A stretch of 64,000 bases of DNA from Agromyces sp. LHK192. GTDB lineage: Bacteria; Actinomycetota; Actinomycetes; Actinomycetales; Microbacteriaceae. The notes beneath the pieces are model-generated. The model saw only the letters and a list, made by a program, of their open reading frames with translations, was not told where the DNA came from and did not search any database. The DNA lies in contig NZ_CP034753.1 of the NCBI RefSeq assembly GCF_004006235.1, positions 2,356,001-2,420,000 of the forward strand, written 5' to 3'. Made by a program: the position numbers and the translations under genes. Below are positions 35,963-44,907 of the stretch, piece after piece. Numbering within the stretch: position 1 is the first letter of the stretch; each line of letters starts with the position of its first letter.

Positions 35963-36649
35963 TCAGTCGAGGAGCTCGGGGCGCACGCGACGCGTGCGTT
36001 CGACCTGCTGCTCGCGGCGCCACGCGGCGACCGCACCGTGGTTGCCGCTCAGCAGCACCGGCGGCACCTCCAGGTCGCGCCAGACGGCGGGCTTGGTGTA
36101 GCTCGGGTACTCGAGCAGTCCGTCCTCGTGGGACTCCTCGACGAGGCTCTCGGGGTTGCCGACGACGCCGGGCACGAGTCGACCGGCCGCCTCGATCATC
36201 GCCATGACCGCGACCTCTCCGCCGTTGAGCACGTAGTCGCCGAGCGAGATGAGCCTGACGCGCATCCGCGTCGAATAGTGGTCGACGACGCGCTGGTCGA
36301 TGCCCTCGTACCGGCCGCACGCGAAGACCAGGTGCGGTTCGGCCGCGAGTTCGCGCGCGAGCTGCTGCGTGAAGGGCTCGCCCGCGGGCGACGGTACGAC
36401 GAGGAGCGCGTCGGATGCCTGGTCGCCGACGATCGAGTCGAGCGCCTCGCCCCACGGTTCGGGCTTCATGACCATGCCGGCGCCGCCGCCGTACGGGGTG
36501 TCGTCGACGGTGCGGTGCCGGTCGTGGGTGTGGTCGCGCAGGTCGTGGGCGACGACGTCGATGAGGCCGGACTGGCGGGCCTTGCCGAGCAGCGACAGGT
36601 CGAGCACCCGGAAGAACTCCGGGAAGATCGTGACGATGTCGATGCGCAC
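35963..36649 (-). CDS. trmD: tRNA (guanine-N1-)-methyltransferase
   Basis: 228 residues. Methylates G37 of tRNAs, preventing +1 frameshifts. SPOUT trefoil-knot motifs: [58 protein letters not shown] and [20 protein letters not shown] start immediately downstream of rimM (three bases between). Fourth gene of rpsP-khpA-rimM-trmD. In related genomes rplS and lepB commonly follow; here the nitrite island intervenes. Confidence 0.97.
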   Translation of the reverse strand: MRIDIVTIFPEFFRVLDLSLLGKARQSGLIDVVAHDLRDHTHDRHRTVDDTPYGGGAGMVMKPEPWGEALDSIVGDQASDALLVVPSPAGEPFTQQLARELAAEPHLVFACGRYEGIDQRVVDHYSTRMRVRLISLGDYVLNGGEVAVMAMIEAAGRLVPGVVGNPESLVEESHEDGLLEYPSYTKPAVWRDLEVPPVLLSGNHGAVAAWRREQQVERTRRVRPELLD

Positions 36650-36652
36650 GGG

Positions 36653-37288
36653 CTACGCTCCGGTGGCCGGGGCTTGCGGAGCCGGATCGGCGCCGCCGCC
36701 ATCGCCTGGCTCGCCCGACTCCTCGGGCTCGTCGGGCTCGTCGAGGTCCTCGAACAACCCGGCGGGCGGGGTGATGGTGACCGTGCCCGCTTCGAGGTCG
36801 ACCTCGGGGACGATGGCCTGCACGAGCGGGACCATGACGTCGCGACGCTTCGGACCGTCGGTCTTCACGACGAGCAGGTCCTGAGCGGGCAGGTGGTCGA
36901 CGTGCACGACCCGGCCGACCCGTCGTCCGTCGCGGATCGCGGCGAGTCCGACGAGCTGGTGGTCGTACCAGGCGTCGGGCTCCGACGCCTCGTCGGCGGG
37001 AAGGTCGATCCACAGGATCGCCCTCACCGCCGACTCGGCTGCCGTGCGGTCGTCGATGCCCTCGAAGAACCCGACGGGCTGGCCGTTGAACCAGCGGAGG
37101 TCGGTGAGGGTCAGGTGCTTGCCGTGCCAGGGCGAATCGGCAGGAACCTGGAGCGAGAAGACGGCGCCCGGGACGAAACGTCGCTCGGGGTCGTCGGTGT
37201 AGAGCTCGAGCTTGAGGGCGCCCTTCAGGCCGTGGGCCTTGGTCAGGCGACCGACTCGGAGTTGCTGGGGCCGGGGTTGCGTCGTCAC
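36653..37288 (-). CDS. rimM: 16S rRNA processing/ribosome maturation factor RimM
   Basis: 211 residues. QLRVGRLTKAHGLKGALKLELY at the N-terminus and the PRC-barrel half (WYDHQLVGLAAIRDGRRVGRV, RRDVMVPLVQAIVPEVDLEAG) are typical. The last ~35 residues are an acidic Pro/Glu/Gly-rich tail beyond the usual end. Assists 30S head maturation. Same operon as rpsP and trmD. Confidence 0.95.
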   Translation of the reverse strand: MTTQPRPQQLRVGRLTKAHGLKGALKLELYTDDPERRFVPGAVFSLQVPADSPWHGKHLTLTDLRWFNGQPVGFFEGIDDRTAAESAVRAILWIDLPADEASEPDAWYDHQLVGLAAIRDGRRVGRVVHVDHLPAQDLLVVKTDGPKRRDVMVPLVQAIVPEVDLEAGTVTITPPAGLFEDLDEPDEPEESGEPGDGGGADPAPQAPATGA

Positions 37289-37289
37289 G

Positions 37290-37526
37290 TCAGTCGTCGG
37301 TGTCGACGACGTCGACGCGCACCCGACGGCCGTCGGCCAGCGCGGTCACGAGCGTGCGCAGCGCCTTCGCCGTGCGGCCCGCGCGGCCGATGACGCGGCC
37401 GAGGTCCTCGGGGTTCACGTGAACCTCGAGGACCTCGCCGCGTGCGCTCGACGCGGACACGACCCGGACGTCGCCCGGGTGGTCGACGATCCCCTTGACG
37501 AGGTGTTCGAGCGCGGACTGGAGCAA
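37290..37526 (-). CDS. khpA: KH-domain RNA-binding protein KhpA
   Basis: 78 residues, a single type II KH domain with the GxxG loop in LGRVIGRAGRTAKALRTLV. Between rpsP and rimM as in most Gram-positive bacteria; partners KhpB in RNA binding. The start appears to be TTG 37526 (LQSALEHLVKGIVDHP); a GAGGCG within the rpsP tail could serve as ribosome binding site, implying coupling to rpsP. The stop lies one base before the rimM start region. Confidence 0.92.
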   Translation of the reverse strand: MLQSALEHLVKGIVDHPGDVRVVSASSARGEVLEVHVNPEDLGRVIGRAGRTAKALRTLVTALADGRRVRVDVVDTDD

Positions 37527-37529
37527 GGC

Positions 37530-37949
37530 TTACGCCTCGTCCGTGGTCTCGGCGGCCTCGGCCTCGGCGGCCTGCGCCTCCTCGACCTTGGCCGGCTTCT
37601 CGGCCTTGGGCTTGACGACCGACTTCTTCGCGGCGTCGGGCTCGAACGAGGCCTTGGCCTCGGCGGTCTGGACGGTGGACTTCGCGTCCTTGTCGCCCTT
37701 GAAGGTGCCCCAGTCGCCGGTCAGCTTGAGGATGGCGAGGACCTGCTCGGTCGGCTGCGCGCCGACGCCGAGCCAGTACTGCGCACGGTCGGACTTGACC
37801 TCGATGAACGAGGGGTTCTCGGTGGGGTGGTACTTGCCGATCTCCTCGATGACGCGACCATCGCGCTTGGTGCGCGAGTCGGCGACGACGATGCGGTAGT
37901 ACGGGGCCCGGATCTTGCCGAGGCGCTTGAGGCGGATCTTGACAGCCAC
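37530..37949 (-). CDS. rpsP: 30S ribosomal protein S16
   Basis: 139 residues. [40 protein letters not shown] and [20 protein letters not shown] are S16; beyond residue ~90 there is an Ala/Lys/Glu-rich extension ([17 protein letters not shown]) usual in actinobacteria. GTG 37949 with AGGAG. First gene of the operon. Confidence 0.97.
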   Translation of the reverse strand: MAVKIRLKRLGKIRAPYYRIVVADSRTKRDGRVIEEIGKYHPTENPSFIEVKSDRAQYWLGVGAQPTEQVLAILKLTGDWGTFKGDKDAKSTVQTAEAKASFEPDAAKKSVVKPKAEKPAKVEEAQAAEAEAAETTDEA

Positions 37950-38076
37950 AATTCTCCTGAAGTGTTGTGAGGTTGGGCGAACTGACAGCCGTGAGCGTGG
38001 GGTGCACACTCGGCGGAAGCTCAATGGGGCCCTGCGCGCCGGATAGAGGGTCGGGCGGTACAGAACTCGACTGACC

Positions 38077-38106
38077 ATTCTTGCAGATCCGGCGGCCTGT
38101 CGCCAA
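38077..38106 (-). promoter_or_regulatory. Promoter of the rpsP operon
   Basis: On the minus strand TTGGCG, 18 bases, AAGAAT followed by GG, about 128 bases before the rpsP start. Closely resembles the rplS promoter (TTGCCG-18-CAGAATGG). Confidence 0.5.
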
Positions 38107-38235
38107 TCCGTACGGCCGCGCGTCCGCGGCATCCCGGCGCTACCGGACGCGTCGTCGCGGGCAAGGGCCCGGCGCGCGCTGCGCGGTTCGTGCCAAGATG
38201 AGCGCACGGCGCCAACGCCGGGACTGGACGGCCCC

Positions 38236-39390
38236 ATGCAGATCGACTTCGCCAGGTCCGAACGCTCCACGATCGGTATCGAATGGGAACTCGCCATCGT
38301 CGATCGCTCGACGGGCGAGCTGGCCTCGGTCGGCGACCGGGTGCTCGACGAGCTGCGCAGTCCGGACGGCGAGCCGCATCCGACCATCACGCACGAATTG
38401 CTGACGAACACGGTCGAACTGGTGAGCGGCGTGCACCGCACGGTCGCCGGCGCCGTCGCCGACCTCGAGGGGCAGGTCGACGAGGTGCGCCGCGTGCTCG
38501 ACCGGCTCGGCGAGTACGACCTCATCTGCAGCGGGTCGCACCCGTTCAGCCAGTGGTACGACCAGCACCTGACCGACAAGCCGCGCTACCACAAGCTGAT
38601 CGACCGCACCCGCTGGTGGGGTCGGAACATGATGATCTGGGGCATCCACGTGCACGTCGGGCTCGAGGACGGTTCGTTGGCGCTGCCCGTGCTCGACGGC
38701 ATGCTGGCGTACGTGCCGCACCTGCAGGCGCTCTCGGCGTCGAGCCCGTTCTGGGCGGGGGTCGAGACCGGGTACGCGTCCAACCGGGCGCTCATGTTCC
38801 AGCAACTGCCGACCGCGGGACTCCCCTATCCGCTCGCCGACTGGGCGTCCTACGAACGCTACGTCGACGACCTCGTCCGGACGGGGGTGATCGAGGATCA
38901 CAGCGAGGTGCGGTGGGACATCCGCCCGTCGCCGAAGTGGGGCACGATCGAGGTGCGCGTGTGCGACGGCGTCTCGACCGCCGGCGAGATCGCGGGCATC
39001 GCGGCGCTGATCCAGTGCCTCGTCGATCGGATGGTCGACGAGATCGCCGACGGTCGCACGCCGCCGGTGATGCAGCCCTGGTACGTGCGCGAGAACAAGT
39101 GGCGCGCGGCCCGGTACGGCATGGACGCCGAGATCATCACGGATGTCGCGGGCACCGAGCGACTCGTCGGCGATGACCTCCTCGACCTCGTGACGAGCCT
39201 GGCGCCGACTGCCGAACGGCTCGGCTGCGCCGCGGAGCTCGCGTCGGTCCGGCTCATGGTCGAGCAGGGCGCCAGCTACCGGCGCCAGCTCGACGTGGCG
39301 CACGGCGCCGACGGCGACCTCCGCGCCGTCGTCGAACACCTGGCGCGCGAGCTTCGCAACGGGGTCAGGCCGGGATCCGGCGGGTCCTGA
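38236..39390 (+). CDS. YbdK-type carboxylate-amine ligase (glutamate-cysteine ligase 2 family)
   Basis: 384 residues, full length for the family. ATP-grasp-like GCS2 fold: [93 protein letters not shown] and [13 protein letters not shown]. coli YbdK has weak glutamate-cysteine ligase activity; in actinobacteria the true substrate is unknown, as these cells use mycothiol. ATG 38236 has only a weak GGAC site. Its 3' end overlaps the convergent beta-glucosidase gene by 26 bases. Confidence 0.9.
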   Translation: MQIDFARSERSTIGIEWELAIVDRSTGELASVGDRVLDELRSPDGEPHPTITHELLTNTVELVSGVHRTVAGAVADLEGQVDEVRRVLDRLGEYDLICSGSHPFSQWYDQHLTDKPRYHKLIDRTRWWGRNMMIWGIHVHVGLEDGSLALPVLDGMLAYVPHLQALSASSPFWAGVETGYASNRALMFQQLPTAGLPYPLADWASYERYVDDLVRTGVIEDHSEVRWDIRPSPKWGTIEVRVCDGVSTAGEIAGIAALIQCLVDRMVDEIADGRTPPVMQPWYVRENKWRAARYGMDAEIITDVAGTERLVGDDLLDLVTSLAPTAERLGCAAELASVRLMVEQGASYRRQLDVAHGADGDLRAVVEHLARELRNGVRPGSGGS

Positions 39391-40798
39391 TCAGCTCGGC
39401 GTACCAGCGCGCGGAATCCTTCGGCAGCCGCTCCAGGGTGTCGTAGTCGACCCGGACGATGCCGAACCGCTTCGAGTAGCCGTAGCCCCACTCGAAGTTG
39501 TCGAGGAACGACCACACCTGGTAACCGCGGAGGTCGACACCGCGCGCCATCGCCCGATGCGCGGCCGTGAAGTGTCGGCGCAGGTAGTCGACGCGCTGGT
39601 CGTCGTGCACGGCCGGTCCGTCGGGGCCGTCCGTGACCACGTCGGCGAAGGCCGCGCCGTTCTCGGTCACCATGAGCGGCAGGGTCGGGTAGGCGTCGTG
39701 CAGCGCGACGAGCAGGTCTTCCAGGCCCGAGGGGTCGATGTTCCAGCCCATCTCGGTGTATGGCCCGGGCTGCTCGAGGAACTCGACCGCCTCGGAGCCC
39801 GGCCACGCGGTGCCGCCCATGTCCTTGTGCCCGTCGGCGTTCACCTTCGGCGACTCGCCGTCCCACATGCGCACGGTCACGGTCGAGTAGTAGTTCACGC
39901 CGAGCAGGTGCAGCGGCTGGCGGATGAGCTCCGTGTCGCCGGGGCGCACGAACGCCCAGTCGGTGACGTCGGCCGTGTCGGCGATCACGTCGGCCGGGTA
40001 CTCGCCGTCGAGCAGCGGCCCGAGGAACACCCGATTCGCGAGGCCGTCGATGCGGCGGGCCGCCTCGGCCCCGCTCGGACCGGACGGCCGGATGACGTGG
40101 AGGTTGAGCGTGATCGAGAACTGCGGGTCGCCGGGGACGACGTCACGCAGGGCGGCGACGGCGAGCCCGTGGGCCAGGTTCAGGTGGTGTACCGCGGCGA
40201 GCGCCTTCGCGCCGTCCATGAGCCCCGGCGCGTGCGCGCCGGAGCCGTAGCCGAGGTAGGCGCTGCACCACGGCTCGTTGAGGGTGGTCCACACGGCGAC
40301 GCGGTCGCCGAGCCGCTCGCCGACGATGCGGGCGTAGTCGGCGAAGGCCTCGGCCGTCGCCCGGTTCGTCCACCCGCCCTCGTCCTCGAGCGCCTGCGGG
40401 AGATCCCAGTGGTAGAGGGTCGCGATGGGCCGGATGCCCCGGGCGATGAGCCCGTCGACGAGCCGCTCGTAGAACGCGAGCCCTGCCTCGTTCGCCGGGC
40501 CGCGCCCGGTCGGCTGGATCCGCGGCCACGCGATCGAGAACCGGTACGCCTCGAGCCCGAGTTCGACCATGAGGTCGAGGTCGGACTCCCACCGGTGGTA
40601 GTGGTCGTCGGCGACGTCGCCGGTGTCGCCGTTCCAGACCTTGCCGGGCGTGTGGCTGAAGGTGTCCCAGATGGACGGCCCGCGGCCGTCCTCGTGCGCG
40701 GCACCCTCGATCTGGTACGAGGCCGTGGCCGAACCGAAGAGGAAGTCGCCGGGGAACTCGAGGCCCGCGTCGCGGTAGTCGGGTCGGTCGATGGTCAT
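39365..40798 (-). CDS. GH1 beta-glucosidase
   Basis: 477 residues. Family 1 glycoside hydrolase: N-terminal [20 protein letters not shown], the acid/base Glu in [15 protein letters not shown] and the nucleophile Glu in [12 protein letters not shown], followed by [18 protein letters not shown]. No signal peptide, so it hydrolyses imported beta-glucosides such as cellobiose in the cytoplasm. ATG 40798 has GGAG at four to five bases. A long operator-like inverted repeat lies 67-92 bases upstream, indicating repressor control; no regulator or sugar transporter is adjacent. Confidence 0.95.
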   Translation of the reverse strand: MTIDRPDYRDAGLEFPGDFLFGSATASYQIEGAAHEDGRGPSIWDTFSHTPGKVWNGDTGDVADDHYHRWESDLDLMVELGLEAYRFSIAWPRIQPTGRGPANEAGLAFYERLVDGLIARGIRPIATLYHWDLPQALEDEGGWTNRATAEAFADYARIVGERLGDRVAVWTTLNEPWCSAYLGYGSGAHAPGLMDGAKALAAVHHLNLAHGLAVAALRDVVPGDPQFSITLNLHVIRPSGPSGAEAARRIDGLANRVFLGPLLDGEYPADVIADTADVTDWAFVRPGDTELIRQPLHLLGVNYYSTVTVRMWDGESPKVNADGHKDMGGTAWPGSEAVEFLEQPGPYTEMGWNIDPSGLEDLLVALHDAYPTLPLMVTENGAAFADVVTDGPDGPAVHDDQRVDYLRRHFTAAHRAMARGVDLRGYQVWSFLDNFEWGYGYSKRFGIVRVDYDTLERLPKDSARWYAELIRTRRIPA

Positions 40799-40864
40799 GT
40801 CGCTCCAAGTCCTGTGTCGCGGTCCAGTGCCGCGCAGGCTCAAGCGTACCCGCTGTGCGACACC

Positions 40865-40890
40865 GTTTACTTACAACGTCGTAAGCAAAC
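40865..40890 (-). promoter_or_regulatory. Operator-like inverted repeat upstream of the beta-glucosidase
   Basis: GTTTACTTAC at 40865-40874 and GTAAGCAAAC at 40881-40890 are inverted repeats with 9 of 10 positions matching, separated by six bases. AT-rich against the surroundings. Size and symmetry fit a TetR- or LacI-type dimer site. Confidence 0.6.
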
Positions 40891-40892
40891 AG

Positions 40893-41921
40893 TCAGTACC
40901 AGTAGTCGCCGGTCTCGGTGCGGTGGCGCGAGATGAACGCCGACTCGCCCAACCGCCAGGCTTCGGCGGCGGGCGTATGGGCGAGCAGGTACGCGGGCTG
41001 GTACTCGACGAGATCCGGAGCGAACGCGCTCTTGAAGATCAGGATGCCCCGGCCCGCCGGGTGCGGATGGTCCGGCGGCGGGACGTGGCCCAGGTCGTAG
41101 TGGTGGACGCCCTGCTGGGCGAGGTCCTGCATGATGCGCCACTGCAGGTAGCGCGACGCCATGAGTTGCGGAAGGTCGCGGGTCGACCCGCCGTCCTTGT
41201 ACCAGGCGTGCGTGCCGAAACGGACGACGAAGGCGCCCGCGACCACGCGTTCCCCGTGCTTGGCCAGGTACAGGCTCCCTCCGCCGTCGTCGGCGAATGC
41301 GGTCCACACCCGGCGCAGGTACTCGTCGTCGCGGAAGAACGCCCCCGAGCGCTCCTCGGTCGTGCGCACGAGGTCGATCATCTGCTCGGCGTCCGCGCCG
41401 GAGACATCCGTTCGCTCGACGACCACGCCGTTGCGTTCGCCGGTGCGGATCTCGGCCCGCCCGCGCTTCTTCATCCGCTCGAATGCCGCATCCGCACCGT
41501 CGGCGAGCCGTACGACCACCGCATGGCGGTACTGGGACGCGCGCGTCGGCAGCCAACCGTTGGCGCGGAATGCCGCATCGAGGTCGTCATCGCGATGCTG
41601 GTAGAGCTCGACCTTGGTCGCGAAGGCACCCGCTGCCGTCTCGCGCACGTAGGCGGTGAGCGGTTCGACCTCGTCGGGCCCGATCCCGCTGATCCGCGGA
41701 AGATGGCGCAGGGCGCCCACCTCGGCGACATCGCGCTCGAACTCGAGCACCGAGACCGGCGGACCCTCGTCGGCCGTCGCCGCGCGGACCCGCCACGGCC
41801 CGGTGGACCGGACGCGCGCCCACGTCGAGCTCTGCATGAAGTGCGGGTCGCCGGGCTCGGCCAGCACTCGCGCATCCCACGTCTGCGGGACCGTGAGTCT
41901 GACCGATTCCGTCGTGCTCAC
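40893..41921 (-). CDS. FemAB/FemX-like aminoacyltransferase, GNAT fold
   Basis: 342 residues with two GNAT-like halves as in FemX: first half HFMQSSTWARVRS (the family's HxxQSxxW start), second half RGRAEIRTGERNGVVV, YLAKHGERVVAGAFVVRFGTHAWYKDGGS and RYLQWRIMQDLAQQGVHHYDLG. Such enzymes transfer an amino acid from aminoacyl-tRNA to lipid II side chains; other members modify different acceptors, so the acceptor is open. GTG 41921 has GGGGAG at about eight bases. The spacing to the beta-glucosidase is taken up by the operator, so they are probably separate units. Confidence 0.82.
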   Translation of the reverse strand: MSTTESVRLTVPQTWDARVLAEPGDPHFMQSSTWARVRSTGPWRVRAATADEGPPVSVLEFERDVAEVGALRHLPRISGIGPDEVEPLTAYVRETAAGAFATKVELYQHRDDDLDAAFRANGWLPTRASQYRHAVVVRLADGADAAFERMKKRGRAEIRTGERNGVVVERTDVSGADAEQMIDLVRTTEERSGAFFRDDEYLRRVWTAFADDGGGSLYLAKHGERVVAGAFVVRFGTHAWYKDGGSTRDLPQLMASRYLQWRIMQDLAQQGVHHYDLGHVPPPDHPHPAGRGILIFKSAFAPDLVEYQPAYLLAHTPAAEAWRLGESAFISRHRTETGDYWY

Positions 41922-42042
41922 CCGCGTCTCCCCGTGCCGGTCGTTCCCCGTACGCTCGAAGCCCTGATGGGCCCATCGTAGCGACCGGGACGGGCGCCGC
42001 GGCGATCTGCGCGCGTCGGGTCGGAATCCCGGCGACCGCGCC

Positions 42043-42048
42043 TATGGT
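42043..42048 (+). promoter_or_regulatory. -10 hexamer, leaderless geometry, spermidine-synthase-like gene
   Basis: TATGGT followed by exactly six bases and ATG 42055, with no Shine-Dalgarno. A 12-base palindrome GATGGGCCCATC lies further upstream at 41966-41977 in the divergent intergenic region. Confidence 0.5.
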
Positions 42049-42054
42049 GGTCGC

Positions 42055-42861
42055 ATGGGCGAACCCAACCTCGAGCTCGACTCCGAACGCGTGCAGGCCC
42101 GGTTCCTTCCCGAGCGAGGTACGAACGGCGGCTTCTCACTCGTGATCGACGGCACCACGCAGTCGCACGTGAATCCGGACGATCCGCTCGACCTGCAACT
42201 GGAGTACGTCCGCTCGGTCGCTGCAGCGGTCGACACGCTCCACCCCGGCTCCGCCCCGATCTCGGTCCTGCACCTCGGCGGCGGCGCGCTGACCGTGCCG
42301 CGTTGGATCGCCGCGACCCGGCCCGGCTCCCGGCAGCACGTCGTCGAACTCCTGCCCGAGCTGTTCGACTTCGTCCTGGACGTGCTTCCCCTCGCAGACG
42401 ACGTGGAACTCACCGTCGAGTTCGACGACGCGCGAGCCGCAGTGGACCGCGCGGCACGACGCGACGGCGGCTACGACATCGCGATGGTCGACGTGTTCTC
42501 CGGCAGCGTGGCACCGCCCGCCGTCGGCACGGTCGAGTTCTTCGCGGCGCTGCGCGACCTGCTCGCACCGGACGGCGTCGTGATCGTCAATAGCCTCGCC
42601 GGCCGAGACATGATCGCGCCCCGCACGCTCGCCGCGACGCTGCTCGCGGCCGGGGACGAGGTGGTCCTGCTCGCCGCGAGCGCGGTGCTCGACGGCGGGC
42701 CGGGCAACGTGGTGCTCGTGTCCACGCCGGAGCCGGTGGCGGCCGACGGGTTCGGGGCCGCGCTGGCCTCGACGCCGCGACCGGTCGAGGTGCTCGCCGA
42801 CGACGCGGTCGTCGCGTTCGCCGGCGAGGTTCCGGCCAGGCACGACGAGGTCGCGGACTGA
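42055..42861 (+). CDS. Spermidine-synthase-like SAM-fold protein
   Basis: 268 residues with the Rossmann-like core of polyamine aminopropyltransferases and methyltransferases: LDLQLEYVRSVAAAVDTLHP, VLHLGGGALTVPRWIAATRP (glycine loop), HVVELLPELFDFV (acidic ribose-binding position), YDIAMVDVFSGSVAPPAVGT and LLAPDGVVIVNSLAG. The catalytic Asp-based gatekeeper of true spermidine synthases is not convincing, so a methyltransferase or an unknown reaction is possible. Leaderless start. The next gene begins three bases after its stop. Confidence 0.75.
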   Translation: MGEPNLELDSERVQARFLPERGTNGGFSLVIDGTTQSHVNPDDPLDLQLEYVRSVAAAVDTLHPGSAPISVLHLGGGALTVPRWIAATRPGSRQHVVELLPELFDFVLDVLPLADDVELTVEFDDARAAVDRAARRDGGYDIAMVDVFSGSVAPPAVGTVEFFAALRDLLAPDGVVIVNSLAGRDMIAPRTLAATLLAAGDEVVLLAASAVLDGGPGNVVLVSTPEPVAADGFGAALASTPRPVEVLADDAVVAFAGEVPARHDEVAD

Positions 42862-42864
42862 GCC

Positions 42865-44907
42865 ATGCCCCGCCAGGCCGCGCGCGTGCGGAGCCGGGTG
42901 CGCCGCGCGACGACGCGCGGCATCGCGGCGGTCGGACTGGCGCTGGCGATCACCGCGGTCGCAGGGGTCGGCCCGGCCCCGTCCCCCGACGACGGTGACC
43001 TCGGTACACCCATGGCGGTTTCGGCGGCAGCCGTCGAGGGCGACGGCCGCGACCCGGCGATCGGGCCGGGGCTCGAGTGGGTCGCCCACCGCGACAACCC
43101 GTTCCGGCAGGGTGACGATCCCGACTTCATCAACTCCGACCTCGCCTTCTCGGGCGATCATCTCGTGCAGGGCAACTTCGACGGGTTCTCGGTGTGGGAC
43201 ATCAGCACGCCGGCCGATCCGCAGTTGCGCTCGGCGCAGCACTGCCCGGGCGGCCAGGGCGACGTGAGCGCGGTCGGGAACCTCGTCATCGTCTCCGTCG
43301 ACGAGACGATGTCGGACGACTCGTGCGACGCGACCAGGGTTCCCGAGACGTCCGAGAACTGGGAGGGCATCCGCGTCTTCGACATCAGCGACCCGACCGC
43401 ACCGCGGTACGCTGCCGCGGTGCGCACCCGGTGCGGGTCGCACACGCACACCGTCGTTCCGGACCCCGCGGATCCGTCGCGGGTGCTCGTCTACGTCAGC
43501 GCGTACAGCCGAGGCGCCTCGCTCAACTGCACCGGGCGCAATCCGCTGCAGATCGTGGGCGTCCCGCTCACGGCGCCCGAGCAGTCCGCGGTGGTCGGAG
43601 AGCTCGACCTGTTCTCGGGGCTCGACTCGTTCGGGACGGAGGACCGGGTGCCGGGCGGTGCGGAGACCAGGTCGACGACCGGATGCCACGACATCACGGC
43701 CTATCCGGCGAAGGCGCTCGCCGTCGCCGCCTGCCGCGGCGAGGGCCTGCTGCTGTCGATAGCCGATCCGCTGCATCCGGTCGTGCTGCAGCAGGTGCGC
43801 GATCCGAACGTGGCGTTCTGGCACTCGGGGATCTTCGACAACGACGCCACCGCGGTGGTGTTCCAGGACGAGCTCGGAGACGGGTTCATCAACACCTGCT
43901 CCCCCGCCTTCGGCGCGGATCGCGGCGCCGACGCGCTCTGGTCGTTCACGGGCGGGGTGCTCGAACAGCGCGGGTACTTCAAGATCCCCCGCGAGCAGTC
44001 CGACCTGGAGAAGTGCGTCGCGCACTCGGGCGGGCTGATCCCCGTGCCCGGGCGGTTCGTGATCGCGCAGGCCTGGCTCGAGGGCGGCGTCTCGGTGATC
44101 GACTTCACGGACCCCGCCGCGCCGGTCGAACTCACCTTCTTCGACCGCCCGACGTACGGGTACTCGATGGACTACACCGCCGGTATCTGGTCGGTCTACC
44201 ACTACGACGGATACCTCTACGCGAGCGACATGTACGACGGGCTCGAGGTGCTGCGGCTCACCGATCCGATGTTCGCCGACGCGTCGCGCTACGACCCCGG
44301 CGAGCTGAATCCGCAGTCGCAACCGCAGTACGCCTGGGTGTGGCGCGAAGCCCCGGTGCTGCCGACGACGACGGCCGAGCGCGCGGCGCTCGCGCCGCTC
44401 GCCCTCGACCCCGACACGCTCCCGGCCGCCGAGGCGGCCGCACCGACCGTGCAGGTGTCGATGCCGCCCGGTTCGCTCGACCCCGGCGAGACCGTCGACG
44501 TCTGGTGGATGCCGACGGCGACCGCGGTCGCGACGACCCGGGCGGCGGCTGATGGCTCCCTGCCCGCGACCGCGGTGTCGCTGCCCGGCCCGCTGGAACC
44601 GGGTGCCTACGACCTCGTCGCCCGGGGAGATCGCACGGCCGACCGGCTCGCGCTCGGCGTGCTCACGATCGCCGACCCGTCGGCGTCGCCGTCGCCCTCA
44701 GCCGAGCAGGGTCCGGTCGCGCGCGGGGGGCTCGACGGATGGGCCGTGGCCGGGCTCGTGAGCCTGGGCGTGGTGCTGGCGCTCGGCGCCGCCGTCGTGG
44801 TGCTGCGCCGTCGGGCCGTGGTCCGCCGACGGCGGGCGCGCATGGTGCGCGAGGGTGCACCGCCCGGCGGATCGTCCGGTGCACCGTCGGGCGGATCGTC
44901 GTCATGA
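42865..44907 (+). CDS. Exported LVIVD-repeat beta-propeller-like protein with C-terminal anchor
   Basis: 680 residues. Tat/Sec-like N-terminus (RRATTRGIAAVGLALAITAVAGVG), then repeated blades with the LVIVD-type pattern: LVQGNFDGFSVWDISTPADP, GIRVFDISDPTAPRYAA, LLLSIADPLHPVVLQQV, GVSVIDFTDPAAPVELTFF and LEVLRLTDPMFAD. Cys-rich outside region, a Pro/Ala linker, a hydrophobic helix (WAVAGLVSLGVVLALGAAVVV) and a basic tail with two GAPxGGSS units. A surface protein held by its C-terminus. Overlaps the DUF305 gene by ATGA. Function unknown; the propeller suggests binding or scaffolding. Confidence 0.82.
   Translation: MPRQAARVRSRVRRATTRGIAAVGLALAITAVAGVGPAPSPDDGDLGTPMAVSAAAVEGDGRDPAIGPGLEWVAHRDNPFRQGDDPDFINSDLAFSGDHLVQGNFDGFSVWDISTPADPQLRSAQHCPGGQGDVSAVGNLVIVSVDETMSDDSCDATRVPETSENWEGIRVFDISDPTAPRYAAAVRTRCGSHTHTVVPDPADPSRVLVYVSAYSRGASLNCTGRNPLQIVGVPLTAPEQSAVVGELDLFSGLDSFGTEDRVPGGAETRSTTGCHDITAYPAKALAVAACRGEGLLLSIADPLHPVVLQQVRDPNVAFWHSGIFDNDATAVVFQDELGDGFINTCSPAFGADRGADALWSFTGGVLEQRGYFKIPREQSDLEKCVAHSGGLIPVPGRFVIAQAWLEGGVSVIDFTDPAAPVELTFFDRPTYGYSMDYTAGIWSVYHYDGYLYASDMYDGLEVLRLTDPMFADASRYDPGELNPQSQPQYAWVWREAPVLPTTTAERAALAPLALDPDTLPAAEAAAPTVQVSMPPGSLDPGETVDVWWMPTATAVATTRAAADGSLPATAVSLPGPLEPGAYDLVARGDRTADRLALGVLTIADPSASPSPSAEQGPVARGGLDGWAVAGLVSLGVVLALGAAVVVLRRRAVVRRRRARMVREGAPPGGSSGAPSGGSSS

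Noticed and set aside
35827..36036. Upstream extension of the CbiX-like protein
   Set aside because: The extra ~70 residues are low-complexity, overlap the trmD 3' end and cover the regularly spaced GAAAC sites; GTG 35826 has a good ribosome binding site.
40893..41921. Reading the FemAB-like gene as part of a beta-glucoside operon
   Set aside because: A complete operator and promoter region separates it from the beta-glucosidase, and its fold points to cell-wall or aminoacyl transfer chemistry.
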